A stretch of DNA of 53,824 nt, taken from NCBI GenBank assembly GCA_003254885.1, contig QANT01004601.1, positions 1 to 53,824 of the forward strand. Reading direction: 5' to 3'. The notes under the pieces are model-generated. The model ran no database searches. It worked only from the letters and a program-made list of their open reading frames with translations, and was not told the DNA's origin. This document shows positions 35,208-47,590 of the stretch, in pieces. The translations under genes were made by a program, and so were the position numbers. Source of the stretch: Purshia tridentata. Taxonomy: Eukaryota; Streptophyta; Magnoliopsida; Rosales; Rosaceae. The stretch's first letter is position 1; every line of letters begins with the position of its first letter.

Positions 35208-35550
35208 TGAAGAAATTTAGACATCTATTTAAAAACTAATTGGCAATGGAAAAAGTAGCCTAGACTCTTATAAACCACTAGTAAGGCCCTCAAATTTTCA
35301 ATGTGAGAATTCTCTTAACACGCCTTCGCATGTGTGGCATCATTTCAAGCCTAACATGTGATCAATTTATATTGGGTGACGTGGGAGCACGTGTAACCGT
35401 TTAGGCGCATCATGTAAATAACTTGCTCTAATACCATGAAGAAATTTAGGTATTCATCCCAAAATCAATTAGTAATGGGAGGAGTAGCCCAAATACTTAT
35501 AAATCACTAACAAGACCCTCATATTTTTAAATGTGAGATTCCTTTCAACA
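35208..35550 (-). mobile_element. TRIM retrotransposon with two LTRs, PBS and purine tract
   Basis: A complete miniature LTR element read on the minus strand. LTRs lie at 35437-35550 (114 bp) and 35208-35320 (113 bp). Each starts TGTT and ends TTCTTCA on the minus strand. Immediately inside the 5' LTR is TGGTATTAGAGC (35436-35425), one mismatch from the initiator-Met tRNA primer binding site TGGTATCAGAGC. Just before the 3' LTR is the purine-rich GCGAAGGCG (35329-35321). The interior is only 116 bp and encodes nothing. The 5-bp flanks (GTAGA, ATATA) agree at three of five positions, so it is an old insertion. Confidence 0.8.
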
Positions 35551-38500
35551 ATATATATAATACATCATATATTGTAGACTTAAGAAATCCTGATTCAACC
35601 GCATTACATTGTGATTTTCAAAGTGAAAGAATCTTCCGGCCGGGGAAAAAGAACAAAATGGTTCAAAAGCCTGCTTTTTTGACTAAGAAATTAAAGATAG
35701 AGACTTTGTATGGATGGGAATGATGAACCCCAATATTCGAATTCGGACACCAAGCAAATTACATTTGTCCAAGTATATATCGAAGTAAAAAGAAGAAGAA
35801 AAATGGTACGTTTTTCTTGCAAAATCTATATGACTTATATATATGTATGAGTGTAACGTTTTTATGTACATGTATGCTGGCCTTCTATCATAATAACATT
35901 CTGAATTCTAGAAAGGATTGTTAACTTCTAACTTGTATTGTTAAATCAAAAGGTTGAGGTACTATTCCGAATAATTGGTTAAGGTTCATTAAATTAGGTC
36001 GAATAATCATAATGTATATATATTGAACTCCCTTCGAAAAATTCAAGTTATTAGATGAAGAGACTTTATGAGTATTTGAGATTCTTTTAAGTAGTCATAC
36101 ACCTTTATAAGACGTTTTATATGTGATTTCTATTAAAAGGCATTGAAGACAGAGAAAATTTTGGAGTTACTTTCTTTTATAATCTAATACATACATACTT
36201 GATGTTAAAAAAAGATCTTTTATACGAAGGTTGGCTAGAGGTTTCTTTTAAAAACATCAGCCCTGCTCAGTTTCTAAGTATAGTCGGTAGCCTGGCTCCA
36301 TATTAAATATTTTTCTTAAGAGTTTAAGTTATTAAATGAAGAGACTCAATGAGTATTTATGATCTTTAGAGATTTTTAACTCATTTTATGTGGAACGAAT
36401 CCTCAACAGTATGGACAAGTTTTATGGCCGGCTCTGAGGCATTAATTAATAATTAGACTTAACCAAGATAATGGTTAAATGCATGGCACGAGGACAAAGA
36501 GTAATTAACCTTATTTAAGGATCAATATAGATATGAAAGGGGTTCTTTTTTAGAAAGAAAAAATAGAGAGAACGTAAGAATATAATTAGAAGAGACGTAA
36601 CGCTATATTTTATTGTAAATATACAGTAATCCAAAATTCTCTTCCGTATTCTCTACAGAAAAGCATCCTAAATATGAAAATATAATTTGTACTCTTAATT
36701 ATAAATATGAATATATCGAATATTTGTGTTGTAATGTTGTAGGCAGTGTGGGGTACACGTGTACGTGGGAAACAGAAAGGATTCCAACAACCCAATTCTG
36801 CTTTTGCTCCCATTTTCCTCTTCTTATAGAATATGTATATCTAGACTTAGACCATAGCTAGCTGAGCTGAGCTGAGCTTTAGCTGTGGTACCACTAAAAT
36901 CTGAGGTCCCCCACATTTTGTGGGTCCCTTCCCTGCTTTCACGTTTATAAGGGTATTGGTAGAAGCATGTGATGTGGGCCATGATGCATCAAACTAGTCA
37001 TTTTCATTCCATCACAATCACGTAGAAATTGCAAGAGAGCTGGAGGATAGGTCTGTGCACAGTTTCTTCTTAGAAAGCTCCTATTGGGGACAGCTCATCT
37101 ATTGCAAATCTTCTACACGTTGCAATCACAGAGACTAGAAACACACTTTTTTAAGTTTCTTTAAGCAAAATTTACAATGAAGATATCCCATTCCCATGTC
37201 ATGCATGCAATCACACTCTTAAGGTAATTAGCAAAATTGAGGGAAATTATTTCTACATATTCCATTGCATAACATAGGATTAAATTGTATGTTGTACTCA
37301 TATTATACTAGAACATTAAACTTAAAATTGAGACTTCCTATAACAACGAGAATTTATTCTAATCACATTTAACTCTAGCTAACACATACTTAAAAAAGTG
37401 TTATTACTACTTTACTCACACATTTTTTAAGACACTTTTTAAGCCATAATACTCTAAAAATTGCTATATATGAATTAATACTATATTTTGAGAGTATAAG
37501 AATATATAGATTGAGTACGTCTTACACATCACAATAGACAAAATATTCTAATTAGGTCTTTCTTTACTCTTTAACAATTATTTTTTATTTCATTGGCCAA
37601 ACGAAAAAACAATTATTTTTGAATTAAACACTTTAACCTTAATATATGATAGTAAAAGACAAATAAATTATCCACTTTTCAAGCTCAGTTAATTTTATGT
37701 GAATGTGTATGGAGCAATTAGGTTTATCATGAGATCTTTAGTTAACAAAAGTATATATTATCGAGAAAAAAACATCATTAGCTTATCAATGCATTGAATA
37801 GTTGTATAAGCATCTTTTGTTGTACATGCATGGGTGGCAGCAGATTGAACCTGCGTGTACAACATCTGGGCACACACAAATATTGAAAATTGGAAAGGCA
37901 GAATATCTTTTTTCATCTTTCTCCCACTTTAGGTGTCGTTGGTTTATTTAATACTGCTTTGATCTTTCTACCACCACTCTCTCTATATAATAAACCCTAC
38001 TTTTCCTCACCTCTAATTTTCCCTAATTTTTAATTAATCCTCATTATTCTTAACTTCTTTTTTTTTTTCAATTGAATTCTTGCTTTTTCAGGCAGCTTAC
38101 ACATAGGGTGGCATGCTCCACTTTGTAATCACAAGGAATATCATGTTTGAGCACCTCCTACACAACCAAAAAGAACCCTAGTTTTTTAGTCTTTTAATTT
38201 TGGGTTTTGCTTCCTAGCTAGGTTTTTGTTCTTTTCTCATTGGTTTGGTTTCGTTAGAAGAATGCCCTGTTCAAATTTTTCAGACCATCCAATATAGTTT
38301 GAAATTGGAATATTGGAGAGGTGGGAATCTTTCATATTTTGATAGAATATAATTTGGCCTTGTCTTTTGAAAAATGGAACAAATTATTCCCTGTTGCTTT
38401 GCTATTTGGCAGAGGCATAGCAAAAAAAACTATGATAAGTTTCCATCACTTGCTCTAGCACATACAACATCACCAAATCTGTGGCATAGAAAGAAGCCTT

Positions 38501-40280
38501 CCAGTTCTTCCCAAGGCATTTGATGGAGACATGATATGGGTATCATCCAAATAATTCACATATATAATACTATAAATATATATATATATATGTACACATA
38601 TATTTATATACAGTCCCCTTCTAATGAGGGATCCCTCATTTAGTGTTAAATGAGGGATCCCCTTGTAGGGCCCACACGAGTCATTTTGTGTTGATCTGAA
38701 CCAGTGGACCCCATCTGTATCTCATCAGTCATCCATGACATGTTCCTCAAAATCCTTCACAACTTTCCCAAAAGATATATAAATGAAAGATAAAGATTGT
38801 TTTACAAACCAATGATGCGCAAATGGTCAATGAATAGTTGTTCTTATGCAAAAAATTAATAAAATACATATATAATAACAATTTTTATACATGATATGTG
38901 TAATAAAGTCACATAATTAGCATCACTATCCGATGTATAATTACTCAATTAAAGATTGGCTTTGATAATGAAGCTGTTAAGTGACATAGGTGTCTGGTTT
39001 GATAATTAAAGTAGAAAAATCAAGGATTTGATGTTGCCATAGTGGTATTGGGCATCCTATAATTCATAAGATATGCTCTAGAACCATGCCTATAAGTTTA
39101 GGGTAATATCATCTTTAAGGCCAATATCTACTATCAATCCACGTATGCCTTCTAGATATCAAATGGTTAATGCACCTATCAGAATCCAAATGTAAGAGGA
39201 CCCCGGACAATGAAAGAATTAAATATTTGGATTTGTATATATATTTTAAGCTAAATTTTAATAGGTTAGAAGATTTGTGAATCTTGCTAAACCTTTTTTT
39301 TTGTATAAGTTGATGTGACAGAGAAAGAAAGAGAGTATATATATATAGAGAGCTAGAGAGAGATAGAGAGAATGGGTAGATTTGGATTCTCTGCTAAATT
39401 ATAGACTATAGTCATGTATTTATTCAATATTAAATAGTATAAAGCAAATGATGAAATAAATTTGTAACACATTTTGGGTGTGAATAGAATATATTACATA
39501 AATCCTTAGATTTATATTAAATGGTTAATATTAAAACAAGCAAAACCAAAACAAGAAGAGAGTCCATTTCCAAAATGGATTTGCATGAATGAATAATTTG
39601 ATCAAAATTAATAGATCGTTTATAAAGTTTTGTGCGAACATTAAAAGGGAAAGGAATTGTGGATATAATCGTACATATATAGTTGACAATTTCACAATCT
39701 TTTTCTTTGCCAAAAATGCATGTTAGTTGCTAACTCTCAAGTCAACTTTGAAGAATGGGAGTGAGAGAGAAGGTGAATATGATTTTCTTTTCATTTGGGT
39801 CTTTACATTAAAAATAAAAATAAAATTTGAGCCACCAACCCACACATCCTCAAGACTGCTCGTTAAAAAACACAATTAATCTTGAGTACCGTAAACACCA
39901 TCGAGATAAAACTCACTAGGAAGAACATGCATATATTTATTCTTCAATTATTTTTACTAGATTTAAGATTCAATTCTCTCTTATAACAATAAAAAAACAG
40001 GATGAAATTGTTTTTTTATGATTCTTTCAATTTTTAAGTTATTTGTATTCTAAATAGTGTTTTCTTGAGATAGGACCTGTAGATCGAATTATGGAAGCAT
40101 AACATAATAAAAGTTGAAAAATATATAAGAATTTAGTGAGCCATTGATCGTTTTTTGGAGGTGAGATCAAGAGAAGATCTAAGTCTCGTTCATAAAAGTT
40201 TAATTGTGAAATATTTTGCATACCACCGTCTTTTCACGGTGAACAAAATAACACTCAAAGTTTGATAAGTGTCTTGGCAG
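35551..40280. other. Gene-free region with LTR-like fragments
   Basis: No protein gene is supported. Two related fragments (about 36044-36105 and 36312-36400) share AAGTTATTAGATGAAGAGAC-type text and resemble decayed TRIM or solo-LTR ends. A TATA-like CTATATAATAAACC at about 37982-37995 precedes pyrimidine-rich text, but no frame longer than about 22 codons follows. A palindromic GAGGGATCCCTC lies near 38627-38638 and is echoed at about 38650-38659. Confidence 0.5.
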
Positions 40281-40299
40281 TTTCTTTTCTCGGCAAAAA

Positions 40300-40560
40300 A
40301 TAAAGTGTACTGCCTGCCACCACTCACACTTTTAAGTTTTCCAACAACAGCTGCGAACTAGTGGCAGTCTCGTAAATTCACGTCAACAAGACTGGAAGGT
40401 CGCAGGCCGAATATATCAACGGTCAATTTTAAAAGCGGCCCTGGTGGCGTGGAAGGACATGCAACGTCCGATAGCGACAGTATGCTAGACGGATTCGGAA
40501 AGTTGAATGAGACGCGGCCGTTTAGGACAAAACCCACGACAGTGACTGACATACACTAAA
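40300..40560. other. GC-richer island, unassigned
   Basis: About 260 bp with clearly more G and C than its surroundings, including GCGGCC twice. A minus-strand frame (40552-40358, 64 codons, starting MSVTVVGFVLNGRVSFNFP) covers most of it but has no family I recognise. It may be a captured gene fragment or a promoter relic. Confidence 0.35.
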
Positions 40561-41379
40561 GCTTTTTCATTAACAATTAATTCAAACCAAATAAATTATA
40601 ATTTAATAATAAAAGACTAAAGAAGAGGATTGAAATATAATACTAGAGGGATCAAATATTAATTTTTTTTTTGGTTCATGAATAATGTGGCAAATAATAT
40701 ATCAATTTTTCATTTATTGTAAATAAATAGAGTAATCAAATCCAAATAAATAAATAAAAATATCATTTTAATTAAAATATAAAGTTGAAATAATAGTTAA
40801 TAACTTTGATACTACTCTATTAATTTTAACCTGTGATCTAGGTGTGATTGCCCAAGAGACACTAGGTTAATTAGTTTAGTTTTATTTTATGATTTTTATC
40901 CCAAGTTTGTTGCCCTAGAGACCCAAAAAATGGTTTAGTGAAGGAAAAAAAAACAGCAGCTATATTTAAAAAAATATTAAAAAATTCCTAGTGGGCACTA
41001 TTTATTTTGCTTTAGCTTCCACGACAAGAAATGAAAATGTAAGCAAGATGTTCCTTCACTCAACCCCTAATATTTTCCATTAAATCCCATTGCGCTTGCT
41101 GTACATTTTCATTTATATAAACAATAGAATATAATAATTTTCAACGAAGATAAACTAACTTATACGCATAAATACTCACTTATCAAACTGCTAATTTAAA
41201 CTATTAATACAATATTGTGTGCTTGTGAATTATGAATTATGAATTAGAATTATTATTTCAGAAATTATGAGAAGCCATGGCTTTCCGTGGTCTACAACAT
41301 TGGTTGGTTGCACCAGTCCTTAAACCTTAATTGAATGCTTGAATTTGAAATGGATTTTACATGGACCTAACAAAGCAAG

Positions 41380-41410
<31 letters not shown>

Positions 41411-42045
41411 GAATTAAGACAGATACTTGAGACATGAAGCAATAAATATATATGATATTTCATCATCAATCAAAAACATGTAGGCATTCTTGGTGTGGTC
41501 CAAAAGGTATCTATTTGTTGGGTAGTCATATAGAAGGCCAGGCTTGCATCCAAAGAAATTTGTACTATCAACTGTTCAGAGTTCGTGGAATAGATACTTG
41601 TACCAGCAACAGTTAAGATCAGAACATATTCGATCGAATCAAATGTGAAACCCTGCATGAAGTTTAATGCTTATTTATTCACTATGAATTAGTTTTTTAG
41701 GTTAATTACTCGAATTAATTCATGGTGTCAAGAATGCAGGTAATCCATAGATTGTTAGGCTACATCGGCACAAGTATTTCTATATCACCCAAGTATTCCT
41801 CAATGCTAGCTCACCACTAGTAAGAAAATAGAATCCTCAGCTAATTTTTATTTTTAATTCTTATGCAGATATAGATGAAGGGGTGAACTAGTTATGATGG
41901 GAGAGGGAGATGAATGCGATTAGAACTGAATGCAAGTGATATTTTGATGTAGTTGGTGAAGAAATCAGAACATTTCGATGTGGGATACTCTAACCATAGA
42001 ATTAAATTTTTAAAATTTTTTTTTTTACGTTTCGAAAATCGAAAT
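40561..42045. other. Intergenic, no gene seen
   Basis: AT-rich with a long AT dinucleotide run (about 41381-41407). The minus-strand frame 41658-41470 (62 codons) has a protein-like composition, but I cannot assign it. Confidence 0.5.
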
Positions 42046-42390
42046 TTGTTAAAAGTTTTAATTGTTTTAGTCTAAATTTCCCATAAAATCGAAATTCTTT
42101 TAAAATTTTTCAAAATTTTGAACCCTCGAAATTCGAAATTTAATTTCTTTCTTTCAATCTATTTCTTCAAGTTTTACTAGTATCTTTTTGAACATTACCA
42201 ATTTTTACCTAATTGAAATTGTTGAAATTTTGTTAAAAGTTTTAATTGTTTTAGTCTAAATCTTCAATAAAATTGAAATTATTTTGAATTTCAAATTGTT
42301 GAACCCTCGAAATTTGAAATTTAATTCCTTGCTTTCAATCTATCTCTTCAAGTGTTACTAGTATCTTTTTGAACATTACCAATTTTGCTT
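42046..42390 (+). repeat. 184-bp tandem duplication with an inverted partner at 44760
   Basis: The unit containing GTTAAAAGTTTTAATTG at 42048 recurs at 42232. Both copies share GAACCCTCGAAATT and CTAGTATCTTTTTGAACATT. The first part matches the complement of about 44765-44815 (CAATCAAAACTTTTAAC). The two sites are therefore inverted relative to each other and may be the arms of one larger disrupted element spanning about 42.0-44.9 kb. Confidence 0.65.
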
Positions 42391-43740
42391 CACGTGAAAC
42401 AAAGAAATAAAATTTCGATTACGAAGAGATTTTTTATGGAAATTTCGATAAAAATTTCGATTTCAACAAAAATTAAACAAAAACGATGGATATTGCTATC
42501 AAAATATGAAAATTTTGAATGAAATTTTGTCCTATGTTTTTCTTTGTTTCTTTGTCGTGGGTGGTCATCATGGTAAGGGAGAGAGACCCCTCGTGGTGAG
42601 GGAAACAAAGCGTATGTGGTTTAGTGCCGAGAAGTGGTTGAAAAACGACTGATCGTCGCCACTGTGATAGGTTATGCCTCGCCTCAATTTCGCTGGAGTT
42701 GCTGGGGTTTTGGGTTGATGGCTACATCTAAGAGAAAGAGGACAAGGATGCAATCCTAGTACCACCAACCTCGCCGACTTCCACCGCCAAATGATAGAGG
42801 TTCAAAGAGAGAAAGTAGTTAGAGAGAAAAAAAAACAAGAGAGAAAAGAGAGATTGGAAGGGAAGGGCATGATTGCTTGGTGGGGTGGGAGTGGCCAGAT
42901 CTGGGTAGGGAGGGAAAGAGGGAAGGGCTTTAATTGATTTCTTTATTTTTAAAATAAATTTATTTTATATTATTTGAATATTAATTATTTTTACCACCTA
43001 GATTATTAGGTTTACTATTAAATCATTCTTATTTTCAATTTTTCTAATTATTTTAAAATTTAAACCAATTTAAAAAATTCGTCAAAAATTCATCCAAACT
43101 CCAAACAATGTTTTGAAAAATGCTACGGACTTGTAGAAACATGTCCTTTTTTTCTATGACTTTAAAAAAATAATTTTTGGTCTCTAGAATTTTTATGAAA
43201 AATCCAACTCTTAAAAATTTTGAAGATTATAAATTATTTTTTGAAGTCATAGAAAAATAGTACACATTGCTACAAGTCTGTACCATTTTTCGGAATATTT
43301 TTTGAAGTCTAGATGAATTTTTTACAAAAGTTTAAGTTGGTTTAAATTTTATAGGTGAAAAGACAGAAATGTACTTGATTTTAATGCCAAAGTGCACATT
43401 GTCACCATTATGCAAGTTTGAGTGGTATTTTCACATAATTCATAGTTTGGGTGGTAAACGTGCAATATCTAATAGTTTAGGTGGTATTAGTTCAAAAAAC
43501 CATATTATTTATAATGCATGGCATGGTGTCATGCCATATCATTGACATCACCAATTAATGACCTTTTTAACGACTTTACTAATGGAGGTATAAAATTGCC
43601 GCAAAAATGAAATTGAGATATCGAAATCTCACTCTTTGAAATCAGGTACCAAGTTGCAAAATACACTATATTCGAGGTACTAAAATGAATTTTGTCTAAA
43701 AAGATAATACTATTCTTAAAAGAAGGGTTAAATATGTTAT
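42391..43740. other. Non-coding interior of a transposon-rich block
   Basis: Contains a somewhat GC-richer patch (42550-42920) with two unassigned minus-strand frames (42608-42390 and 42768-42568). AT-rich text follows, with phrases such as TTTGGGTGGTAAACGTGCAA that are common in degenerate plant transposons. No gene is supported. Confidence 0.45.
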
Positions 43741-43749
43741 AAACGGGAG

Positions 43750-44521
43750 GGACCTGGATCCTCTGCCAGGCCTTCTCTCCTTGACTGGTACCCAATTTTC
43801 AATCTCAGCCATTCAATGGCTGAGATTTTGCCATATTAAATAAATTTTTGTTTCATAAAATAATAAAAAGATTAAAAAACAAAAAACCACCCCACCCACC
43901 GGACCACCCATAAGCCCACCCCACCGCACCGCACTACCTTTACCGGCAAGCAAGCCCAATCCCCCCGTCGGCGACCCCACTCTCAGTCACAACTTTTTTT
44001 TTTTTTTTCTGTTGGCCTTGCCCCCATCCAAAAAACCCAAAAACCTTGTCACTCATCCACGATCAATGAACCGATGCAGCACATCACCATCATCAACAAC
44101 CTACCTTTCTCTGAAGTCTAGACCTATTTGCTTCACAGTATATATAAGGACCAACAAAAGACAAAAAAATCACAGTATATATGCAGGAAAAGTCCAGGCT
44201 AAATGCTTGTTTTTTTGGCTGCAATGTGTGCGATCGTGTACGGGTATTGGGTACCTTTTGGAGAGCATATCACTGGTGCAAGGCCAACTTGGAGAGAGAG
44301 AGAGAGTTGGGGAGGGGGGTCGTCGGTCAGGGGGACTAGGGTGGGTTGCTGGTGGAGGTCGTGCGGTGCGGTGGTTTTTTGGTTTTTAATCTTTTCATTA
44401 TTTTATGAAACAAAAATTTATTTCATATAGTAAAATCTCAGCCATTAAACAAGATTCAATGGCTGAGATTGAAAATTGGGTACCAGTCAGGTAGAGAAGG
44501 CCTGGCAGAGGATCCAGGTCC
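43750..44521. mobile_element. Mutator-type MITE with perfect 9-bp target duplication
   Basis: Flanked on both sides by AAACGGGAG (43741-43749 and 44522-44530), a 9-bp duplication typical of Mutator-like elements. The 772-bp element starts GGACCTGGATCCTCTGCCAGG and ends with its exact complement. The inverted arms match closely for about 170 bp. They continue with lower similarity through a C/G-rich stretch to about 44030 on the left and 44240 on the right, so most of the element can fold back. The left arm lacks a 12-base piece found in the right arm near AATGGCTGAGATT. No transposase is encoded; open frames inside are by-products of the repeats. Confidence 0.85.
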
Positions 44522-44530
44522 AAACGGGAG

Positions 44531-45380
44531 TATTAAATCCTATGTAGCTGACAAAAGTTCTGTTGGGCTACAAGGCCTGCCATTTCCATGCCTGGAAGGG
44601 CTTGCATAAGTAGTCAGGAAATTCAAAAAAAAAAAAANAAAAAAAACAAATAAGCCATTGGCACCGAAAGACAAATCCTATAATTTTTAAACAGCATAGA
44701 GTAATTTTGTAACCCTCTGGCCTCTTTACACATTCTCACTTTTATCATTGGTTGAACCCTAGATATTTAGTTTAAAACAATCAAAACTTTTAACAAAATT
44801 TCGATATTTTCGATTTGGTAATATTTAAAAATCTTGAAAAAATAGAAAATTTTCAAATTTAATTCCTTGATTGAGCCCTAAATATAATATATATATATAT
44901 ATAAGTGGGGTAGAGAAAATTATGCAAATTTTTTATGCCCAGCTTTGGCTAAAGATGAAAACTACCAAATTTTCCCTGGTTTTGGATTATTGAAGACCTT
45001 CCAGAATGAAATTGGCGAAAGGGATGTGTTTTTTATTAAAATAAGTTGGGATGTGGACCTCTCCCTTTCGACCTTTTTTGAAATTTTAATTTGGTATGGG
45101 TTTCTAATTTCTTATATCCATATATAGTGGGGACATGACAATGAAAGGCTATGGGTCTATGCAATAAACAATGATATTTTATTAAAGGCTACGTTTGAAA
45201 AAATGGGATTACTAAAAAGACTTATAAGAAAGGATCACTCGGGTCACCATCCAAGCTGTCTTACATCAAATAAAGAAATTTGCCCATCGGAAATTCAGCT
45301 AGGACTAGGAGGAGCCGCTTGTTATAAGTTTATGGAGTAATTACTAATGGCCAAAAGAAATATGGAGTAATTAATAATTA
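44531..45380. other. Non-coding region between two transposons
   Basis: Holds an A run with one undetermined base (44638), the inverted partner of the 42046 repeat (about 44765-44815), an AT run (about 44888-44902) and no supported gene. Confidence 0.45.
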
Positions 45381-46543
45381 GGAAAATTACACCATAGTCC
45401 ACTAACTCTAATATTAGTTCATATACTCTCAAACGTTTTCCAATGTCTTCCATTCCATTAAATTGGCGTGAATGACTATTAATTTAAGATATGCGCTAGT
45501 CACATGAGGCAGATTTAAGGGGTAAATGTAGGCTCTCAACCCTACATCATCTTCCCTAATCCTCAGTCTCATCTCCTACTAAATCAACCTTGTTCCATTC
45601 CCACTATCTCCTTTAGCCATTACCTCTAAAACTACATTCTTTTTTTTTTTTACATCAATTTCTTTGTTGGGTTAAACATACTCCACCACCTAAAATACTG
45701 GATTTAGGAGGTGAGATAGGTAGCGAGGTTTTATTTTAGGGGGTGGAGTATGTTTAACCCAACAGAGAAATTAATGAGTTATATAAAAAACAATTTTAGT
45801 TTTGGGGGGAATGGCTAAAGGAGATGGCGAGAATGGAACAATGATTTGGCAGGAGAAAAGGCTGGGTGTTGGGGAAGATGATCCAGGGGTGAAAGCCCAT
45901 ATTTGCCCTTTAAATCTGCCCAGTACATGTCTTAAATTTACAGCCATCGACACTAATTTAACGGAATAGACCATATAGGATTGGTATTGGTTCGTTAACT
46001 GTACCGAACCATCCATACCGACCAACCAACCGAGAGCGATCAGAATAACAAAATGCCAACCGCAATCAATCCAACAGTGGTTGGTTGAAGTTGGAGTCGG
46101 TTTGGTCGATGGGAATAAAGGGAGCCAGATAGACTGCTGGTTATAGTGGTAGTGGTAGTGGTGGAGATCGTAGGTGATGAGGAGATCACTAGTGATGGTG
46201 ACTAGTGATCACTCGAAAGAAGAGAGGCTGAGAGTGTGAGAGATGAGAAAGATGCAGGAAAAAGGTGCAGAGATGCGAAGTCAGTTGGTTCGGTCGGAAG
46301 CCCATTTCAAACCTCAAACCCCAACCTCGACTCCAACTATGGTCGATCGGTATCAAAATTTGACCACCAACCAGGTTTCCACTGAAAACCAAAAAACTAA
46401 CAGTCAAACTATTAGAAAATACTAGCCCTAGGACCACATTAGAAAACGTTGGCGAGTAAGTGGACTATTATGGAACAAAAAAATACTCATGGACTAATAT
46501 GAAACTATCTAAGAAGTAAGTAGACTAATGGTGTAATTTTCTC
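45381..46543. mobile_element. Fold-back MITE with 9-bp flanks, interrupted by another element
   Basis: The ends GGAAAATTACACCATAGTCC and, inverted, GAGAAAATTACACCATTAGTC are terminal repeats. TAATAATTA lies outside both (45372-45380 and 46544-46552), fitting a 9-bp Mutator-type duplication, though AT-rich flanks weaken this. The arms run over about 315 bp and meet at a tight hairpin (45660-45695 against 45733-45769, GGGTTAAACATACTCCACC). The right arm resumes only after a 456-bp insertion (45974-46429), so it is a nested structure. No transposase. Confidence 0.7.
45974..46429. mobile_element. Nested hAT-like element inside the fold-back MITE
   Basis: This interrupts the right arm of the surrounding fold-back element at a point where the left arm is continuous. 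Its ends, TAGGATTGGTATT and inverted TAGGGCTAGTATT, are imperfect terminal repeats. Flanks TAGACCA and AGGACCA are a plausible decayed target duplication. The interior is rich in CCAACC/GGTCGG-type text like the elements at 29574 and 47591. Confidence 0.5.
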
Positions 46544-47590
46544 TAATAATTAATTAGTAAACAGGATCACGTCTAGATTTTATCATGTATGATATGTCTT
46601 GTGCTGAGAATTTGCAAAACAATAACCAATAAATTTGTCGCGCATGGTATTGAATCCCATGTGAAGCATTTCATTTATGCTTGTTGTTGATGTATCAGCA
46701 CCTCATATGCATCCTAATTAAAAAAAAGGATATAGTAATGCAAATACAACCCAACAGTGCAAGAATATAACTTGTACAAATAAAATATATAGTGTTGGTC
46801 ATGACCTGAAGATTAATTAATCCTTAAATAACTTATTTATTATTGTTTTAACAGTGATGTTTACCTTATCTCAGGAGTAGCTCGATCATGGCGTCTGATC
46901 CTAGGTTGGTTCTTAACATATGCTTTTCTTTTCTTCTCTCCCTCCCTTTCTGACACACCTTCATATTCATACTAACTCCAAATAAACAACTTGTGATTGT
47001 GGTTTTTTTCCTTTCTTTTGTATAAGTTGGCTTATGTCAAGATTCTGAACTAGGCTTGAATTTGATTCTATAATCTTATTTAGGTAGGACAAAGAAACAA
47101 TTTAATATGTAATGGTGTTGATTCTTGTGTCATGCATGTTTTCTCTATCATTTCCCAAAATTTAATTGTCTAAATTATCTAATTAATGTAATGGGTAAGT
47201 TCAACCCTCGATGACACATCCTTTTGGGGTCTGAACCTTCATGATCAGTTCATTCTCACACTATTTTGACATTAATTGAGACCTAAAGTGCATGCAGTTC
47301 TTTGCACATCATCCATTAATTATCATTGTCCTACAACTAGTTATTATGACAATAGTAATATCTGATTAGAAGAATGAAACAAAGGGAGACACCATATATC
47401 TTAATTTAGATACCAAGCTTAAATCAATTCTTGGAATTGATCCAATCAAAAAGGCAAGAGAAGTAGCAATGCTTAGACTTGATCCCTAGGCTGAAATTCC
47501 AAATCGAGAGCTTGGTAACTTCTCTAATATGGGTTGTTGTATACTTGTATGTGGAAGGAATTTATATTGGTGTTGTGCGTCTCTTATACA
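46544..47590. other. Intergenic, no gene seen
   Basis: AT-rich DNA without a supported gene or structured repeat. Confidence 0.5.

Noticed and set aside
38097..38168. 22-codon frame downstream of a TATA-like motif near 37985
   Set aside because: The distance is long, the peptide is unremarkable and no second exon or hairpin was found. A non-coding transcript cannot be excluded.
41470..41658. 62-codon minus-strand frame with protein-like composition
   Set aside because: Could be a gene fragment, but I recognise no family and no adjoining exon could be found.
44012..44430. Two plus-strand frames of 125 and 75 codons
   Set aside because: They lie inside the inverted arms of the Mutator-type MITE and are by-products of the repeat sequence.
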